8,694 nucleotides of DNA from Deltaproteobacteria bacterium (GTDB taxonomy: Bacteria > Desulfobacterota > DSM-4660 > Desulfatiglandales > Desulfatiglandaceae): positions 1-8,694 of the forward strand of contig JAFCZI010000079.1 of NCBI GenBank assembly GCA_019314425.1, in the 5' to 3' direction. The translations under genes were made by a program, and so were the position numbers. Positions 5,701 to 8,694 of the stretch are shown here, piece after piece. The notes under the pieces were generated by a model, which worked only from the letters and a program-made list of their open reading frames with translations, did not search any database and had not been told where the DNA came from. Numbering within the stretch: the stretch's first letter is position 1; each line of letters begins with the position of its first letter.

Positions 5701-8428
5701 TGTTCTTGATTTCTCCCACAGTGAGTGCCCACATGTTCTTTTCCCGGGAAAGTCGGATGAGGTCGGGAATGCCGATGCCGTCCACATCCTGGAACAGGGT
5801 GTTTTCATGGAGCACGCCCTGAGAAAGGTAACGGGGGCCGGCGCTTTCCCCGATCGGCATTTTCAACAATTTCTTTAGACCCTCAACCGTTTCCCGATGC
5901 CGAAGTTCCATGGATCTGAAATTTCCATTGGCATCCCTTTCGGGTATGCGGACCATGGTTGCGCTATTGTCCTGTAAATGGGCCATGACGGTGTCTTCAA
6001 ATTGACGGCCTTTGTTAATACGGTCATCCGCCGCCGCCCTGTCAAGTGGGGGCGGGGAGGGCGGCAGATGATGAACCGGCACAAAATGAAGACGCAGGAA
6101 GCGCTCGCACTGAAGATGCCTGAAATACCCCGCCAAAATGCTGCCGGTGAGCGGACGGTTCGAGTGGGTCGCGCAATTGAGGGAAACTTCCGGCATGGGC
6201 TTCAGACGTTCTTTTTCCAGATCGAGAAGCGGTTTGCCTTTTGCCGGTATTTCAATAGGGCCGGGGGTATCTGGTTTATCCTCACTGAGCCCCCGTTCAA
6301 GAAAATCCAGGCTGCCCGAGAGAATTTCGGATGATTTTTCGCGATAACGCAAAAAGAGGGTCATCACGCGCTCATCAAAGAGGAAATCCGCCATTTCCGC
6401 CATATGCAGTTCTTTCGGCAGGATGCTGCAGAACCGGTTTAAGGGGAATGAGGCCCTGAGAAGTTTGAAGTTCTGTTCCGTCCATGAGACAAGGTCCTGT
6501 TTCACCAGGGGCAGGGGAAGTTTGCTGAAATCAACCCGGTGGGAACAATCCACGCCCACAGCATCGGAAGCCACAAACACATCTTCCGACTTGGCGGCAC
6601 GCAGGTGGTTCCTGATGGTCCATCGCAGGATGAGATTGCCCACAGACCCCATGTACGTCAGATACCGGTAAAAGCCGTTCGGGCTTAAAATGACCTCAAT
6701 ACCGTTTTTGAGTACGGCGGCGTTTTGAATTTTTCTCCGCTCCCTTTCAAGCAGAGCACGGGTTCGCGAAAAGAGCCCTTTTTCATCATGTTTCGAACGC
6801 TTGACTACTTCCCGAACGGATTGGGCCACTTCGTATGAAATTTGCTGCCCGGGCCCGAGCCAGAATATTTCCTTGTTGTCCGTGCGGGTTGATGGGAGGG
6901 CCAGGACCCGCCCAGCGCCTTTGGCATGGATGATTTCAGCGATGCAAAGCCTTTTTCCTGCCAGATTGACCCTATCCCCCGGTTCCAGTTGCTCCACGAC
7001 CGCCCGAGGAATATCGGCAATGGTCTTTTTGCTCAACTCCAGGGAATAGTCTTCTTCAGCCGGAGGGAAATTGCTCCATATACCGTATTCAAAAAGGCAG
7101 TTATAGTATTGCCATCCGCCTTGGAACAGGCCGTTGACAGGTCCCCTGGACAACCAGCCCGTTTTTTTCATGGTTTTGAAAATTTTGTCCAGATCCCGGC
7201 TTTCTTCCGGGAACAAATCTTCCATGGCGCCGGGTGTTATGCGCTGTTTTTCATAAATGCAGCTAGCCGTCTGTTGGCCCAGAACACTGATCAATTTTCG
7301 AGGCAGGGGCCTTTCCACCTGTCCCCGTTTTGCCAGGGCGAGAAGGCCCAAAAAGCGGGTCAACTGTTCACCCGCTTTTGCTCCCCGGCAGATGCCCCAG
7401 AAAAATGTTTTTTCAATGCGTCGGTTGGCGCGGCCCACGCGCTGAAGAAAGGCGGAAACCGAATCCGGGGGTTCATAGAGCACCACCGCATCCACATCGC
7501 CCACGTCGATTCCCAATTCAAGGGTGCTGGTGGCCACGCACAGGGCATGGGGGTTTCGGCGGAAATTCCGCTCGACGACTCGCCGTCTTTTAGGTTTGAG
7601 ATTGGAATAGTGAAGGCCGCAGGCGCCGCTGAAACACCCCTGTTGTCCCAGAAGGGCAAACAATCGGTCGCAGGCGCTGCGACTGTTGGCAAAGAGCAGA
7701 ATTTTTCGGTATCCGAATGAACGGTAGAGGTCGTCAAAAAGGGCGATGAGTTCTTCATCTTCATTTTTGAGATGAACCAGGTGGGGCACAATCTCTTTGC
7801 GCACGTCTTCGGAAAGGTGAACGACGGTGGACGAAAAATCAAAAAACCGGGCGATTGAATCCATGTCGGCAATGGTGGCGGACAGGGCGATTTTTTGAAG
7901 GGGCCCGCCCGCTCGGCGTTCAAGCCGTTTGAGTACCAGGGCCAGTTGGCGGCCCCGGTACTGGTGTACCAGGGGATGGACCTCGTCAATGACGGCCATG
8001 CTCACCCGTGAAATGAATTCCCTGAAGTTGGGATTCCGGCTTCCCAGGAGTACGTCCAGGGATTCTGGCGTGGTGATAATGATGTGAGGGGTTCGACCGC
8101 CGCTTCGTTTGATATCGCCGGTGCGGACCCCAAACCCCAGCCCCAGGCGCGGGGTGATGATGGGGGAAAGCCGGCGCTTCAGGTCAAAGGCCAGTGCCCG
8201 GGTGGGAACCACATATACCAGGCGGTCCATGCCACCCGACTGAAAGACCCGTTCCAGGCAAGGGGCCAGAACCGCCTCGGTTTTGCCGGAACCGGTTCCG
8301 GATTGAAGGATCAGATCTTTTCCCTGAAGGATCGGATCGATGGCCCGAACCTGAAAGGGAAAGAGCGATGGAAAAGCCCCGTAAAAGGCGCGAAAGGTGT
8401 TGGGCAGTTTGAGGAGCGGAGAACGCAT
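2723..8428 (-). CDS. Giant fusion: Lhr-like SF2 helicase + Cas4/RecB-type Fe-S nuclease + Dna2/Upf1-like SF1B helicase
   Basis: The protein has 1901 residues. Domain order: (1) SF2 helicase, about 20-340, with Q-type motif FPFQ, Walker A SGTGSGKT (43-50), PTRALAFDL (75-83), TTPESLDVLL (119-128), DEVH (148-151), SAT (183-185), motif V (298-308) and QRVGRANRR (329-337). It is closest in style to Lhr. (2) About 340-760, Lhr accessory-like or unassigned. (3) PD-(D/E)XK nuclease with D889 (GIPDL), E906-I-K908 (GEIK), Q920-x3-Y924, and cysteines C774, C1000, C1003 and C1009, as in Fe-S nucleases such as Cas4, AddB and Dna2. (4) About 1093-1265, RNase H-like and apparently degenerate. (5) About 1310-1390, beta-rich, like the insert before Upf1-type cores. 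(6) SF1B helicase with GPPGTGKT (1486-1493), DEAS (1612-1615), GDVKQLPP (1637-1644), YR (1691-1692), VQGAERD (1818-1824) and VVITRAR (1851-1857). Residues about 745-1901 follow the TM0106-family plan. It probably unwinds and cuts nucleic acid in repair or defence (inference). AAGGAG 10 nt before the ATG supports the start. No frameshift or missing core motif was seen. Confidence 0.9.
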   Translation of the reverse strand: MRSPLLKLPNTFRAFYGAFPSLFPFQVRAIDPILQGKDLILQSGTGSGKTEAVLAPCLERVFQSGGMDRLVYVVPTRALAFDLKRRLSPIITPRLGLGFGVRTGDIKRSGGRTPHIIITTPESLDVLLGSRNPNFREFISRVSMAVIDEVHPLVHQYRGRQLALVLKRLERRAGGPLQKIALSATIADMDSIARFFDFSSTVVHLSEDVRKEIVPHLVHLKNEDEELIALFDDLYRSFGYRKILLFANSRSACDRLFALLGQQGCFSGACGLHYSNLKPKRRRVVERNFRRNPHALCVATSTLELGIDVGDVDAVVLYEPPDSVSAFLQRVGRANRRIEKTFFWGICRGAKAGEQLTRFLGLLALAKRGQVERPLPRKLISVLGQQTASCIYEKQRITPGAMEDLFPEESRDLDKIFKTMKKTGWLSRGPVNGLFQGGWQYYNCLFEYGIWSNFPPAEEDYSLELSKKTIADIPRAVVEQLEPGDRVNLAGKRLCIAEIIHAKGAGRVLALPSTRTDNKEIFWLGPGQQISYEVAQSVREVVKRSKHDEKGLFSRTRALLERERRKIQNAAVLKNGIEVILSPNGFYRYLTYMGSVGNLILRWTIRNHLRAAKSEDVFVASDAVGVDCSHRVDFSKLPLPLVKQDLVSWTEQNFKLLRASFPLNRFCSILPKELHMAEMADFLFDERVMTLFLRYREKSSEILSGSLDFLERGLSEDKPDTPGPIEIPAKGKPLLDLEKERLKPMPEVSLNCATHSNRPLTGSILAGYFRHLQCERFLRLHFVPVHHLPPSPPPLDRAAADDRINKGRQFEDTVMAHLQDNSATMVRIPERDANGNFRSMELRHRETVEGLKKLLKMPIGESAGPRYLSQGVLHENTLFQDVDGIGIPDLIRLSREKNMWALTVGEIKNSPAPRFHHKWQTAFYAFLLKKMIASREINESVAISNRGFLVLPDKKKTGKMVEHEFDLHPYLAAFPALIQNLDAILSKNARAAGFQLKRHCAYCQWFNFCYQEALSREDIQFLPNLSPGQLDQLRTLDLKSMDRAKQWLEASGIEPDRMPPHTHKQLKSGINALSNHHILLNNKITQLFPSNISTPIILLAVPGPVPSHNPTLGFRVANENGKSEVHTWEMQTSDTHKKSAWHDFAMFLAIWKEAVKNGKGPHVFSFGNRTPSLLLEWAGEMGSPEEHELIADMVQNHWTDLRHGFRNHFTLPIPGELTLYSLNHVLGLAPALKRPLSLFHGDPYDVELKDALLFCDHLRKWLMDHLISNRQQEEWKTGPKKENPSKAYIQFVKEEQRLRQEDILSLQAYSLEERVDRFRAMGPLRFTGKELDHEGKFRYNFSVIHNNGTSKFREGDFLKLVFQGTRDLQSGFSVILNRYAPTGKTLSIGSRQGHLALNRRIHYSLEEDAEDWTTPKLLHGVKAVLSRDEHPFSRILRDKHPRAQYQNSSPWIGKWLARNSSMIELNAAQRQAMGLPFSYQLSLIDGPPGTGKTHLLGWMLIALVLHAHESGEPLRIALSALTHQAIDNALLKIARLLKQFNLEGFPARLIKWGKPDEPAKDDDPFSVETSNDPEDVFSRRYLILGATGYGLYNLFDSRNGHFPPYFDWMALDEASQMLVPQAALTLAYGKGNYLLLGDVKQLPPIVLGRDERDDTEPLSPGEKPLDIRKSILEHLSRPNNTENRVRLNVTYRMNRELCRFPSHTWYNGALHPAPENAGSRLALKDEISDNKIDKLIDPDRPVTLAIMDHRRHHQECAPEADIISRIACRLITHFSVQPEQIALISPHRAQNNSISARLSGLLEKTGHELPLIDTVERVQGAERDVIIFGFTTSDRDSMMSGFLNNPNRFNVVITRARKKLIVVGSKSFFSAIPDSEKDLGNNACFKEFYEHCKERGSLFFL

Positions 8429-8438
8429 TTAGGGGACG

Positions 8439-8444
8439 CTCCTT
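8439..8444 (-). promoter_or_regulatory. Ribosome binding site of the giant helicase-nuclease gene
   Basis: On the minus strand AAGGAG is followed by 10 nt (CGTCCCCTAA) and the ATG at 8428. It lies in the 26-bp gap after the transposase stop and supports the chosen start, which places the first helicase motif about 20 residues in. Confidence 0.7.
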
Positions 8445-8454
8445 GATATGTTGG

Positions 8455-8694
8455 TTAATTGCTTTGTAATAGATTTAATTTATTTTTCTTTGCAATCTTT
8501 TCGCCACGGGTTGCTGATTGACTTACTGTGGGCTGGGATATTTTTAAGCGTTTTGATAATTCCACCATACTCATGCCAAGTTCCCTTGATGCCCAGAAAC
8601 AGACTAAACTTCTCGCCTGTACCCGATGGGGTTGTCTGCCTGAAGATAATACTTCAGCCTTGTTAACTCCCAATACTTCAGCCACGCGATCAAC
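8455..8694 (-). CDS. REP-associated (Y1/IS200-like) transposase, C-terminal DnaA-C-like HTH part; 5' end outside the window
   Basis: The minus-strand frame is open from the window edge (8694) to a TAA at 8455-8457, giving 79 visible residues. The part LSKRLKISQPTVSQSATRGEKIA is a helix-turn-helix. With the preceding VAEVLGVNKAEVLSSGR and VQARSLVCFWASRELGMSM it matches the DnaA-C-like tail commonly found at the end of Y1 (RAYT-type) transposases in Desulfobacterota. Family membership is from memory of that tail; the catalytic HUH motif and tyrosine would lie beyond the edge, so it cannot be said whether the gene is whole. DnaA itself is less likely: its C-terminal signature (a DHT-type motif) is absent and the last residues (KKNKLNLLQSN) are unlike it. 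The GTG at 8685 is probably an internal valine, because the frame continues upstream (VDR). It reads in the same direction as the helicase gene, 26 bp upstream of it. Confidence 0.65.
   Translation of the reverse strand, partial: VDRVAEVLGVNKAEVLSSGRQPHRVQARSLVCFWASRELGMSMVELSKRLKISQPTVSQSATRGEKIAKKNKLNLLQSN
8466..8495 (-). promoter_or_regulatory. Candidate sigma-70-type promoter for the helicase-nuclease gene
   Basis: On the minus strand TTGCAA (8495-8490) and TATTAC (8471-8466) are separated by 18 nt of A+T-rich sequence. Each matches four of six consensus bases. Transcription would begin near the transposase stop codon, about 30 nt before the helicase ATG. It lies within the last codons of the transposase, and A+T-rich sequence gives such matches by chance, so the call is weak. 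Confidence 0.25.

Noticed and set aside
6926..7720. 264-codon plus-strand open frame opposite the helicase N-terminal region
   Set aside because: It lies wholly antisense to the SF2 helicase core, whose motifs are unambiguous, and its translation shows no domain. It is a by-product of the codon bias of the real gene.

Overview
The window looks like chromosomal DNA from a sulfate-reducing-type Desulfobacterota (formerly Deltaproteobacteria), probably near the Desulfobacterales. This is inferred from three things: the small PCP_red / siroheme-type [4Fe-4S] / ferredoxin protein, the DnaA-C-like tail of a REP-associated (Y1) transposase, and the moderate G+C content. No rRNA, tRNA or CRISPR array was seen.

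Layout, left to right. Bases 1-102 are the last 33 codons of an unidentified plus-strand gene. It is followed at 127-591 (+) by a small four-helix membrane protein of the PsiE family. Bases 592-846 are a gene-free convergent junction with several short inverted repeats. From there to the right edge every gene is on the minus strand, so the order of transcription is right to left: a transposase C-terminal fragment (8455-8694, running off the window), a giant helicase-nuclease-helicase (8428-2723, 1901 codons), a PEGA-type lipoprotein (2633-1644), and an iron-sulfur protein related to sulfite/nitrite reductases (1596-847).

The dominant object is the 1901-residue protein. Residues 1 to about 340 are a complete Lhr-like SF2 helicase core. 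After about 400 residues of poorly assigned sequence comes a RecB/Cas4-type PD-(D/E)XK nuclease with a four-cysteine iron-sulfur signature (about 765-1010). Then comes a domain resembling a degenerate RNase H-like (DEDD/YprB) fold (about 1093-1265), and finally a complete Dna2/Upf1-like SF1B helicase (about 1460-1870). The C-terminal 1150 residues match the plan of 'TM0106-family' RecB-like nuclease/helicases, so the protein reads as an Lhr-type helicase fused in frame to a whole TM0106/Dna2-like enzyme. All visible helicase and nuclease motifs are intact. A role in DNA repair or in defence against foreign DNA is plausible, but nothing nearby proves it: no other recognised defence gene lies in the window, and the only mobile-element trace is the transposase fragment 26 bp upstream.

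The other minus-strand genes have no obvious functional link to it. The lipoprotein has its own ribosome binding site and is separated by 89 bp. The iron-sulfur protein appears to start at a TTG codon and keeps part of a PCP_red domain at its N-terminus.
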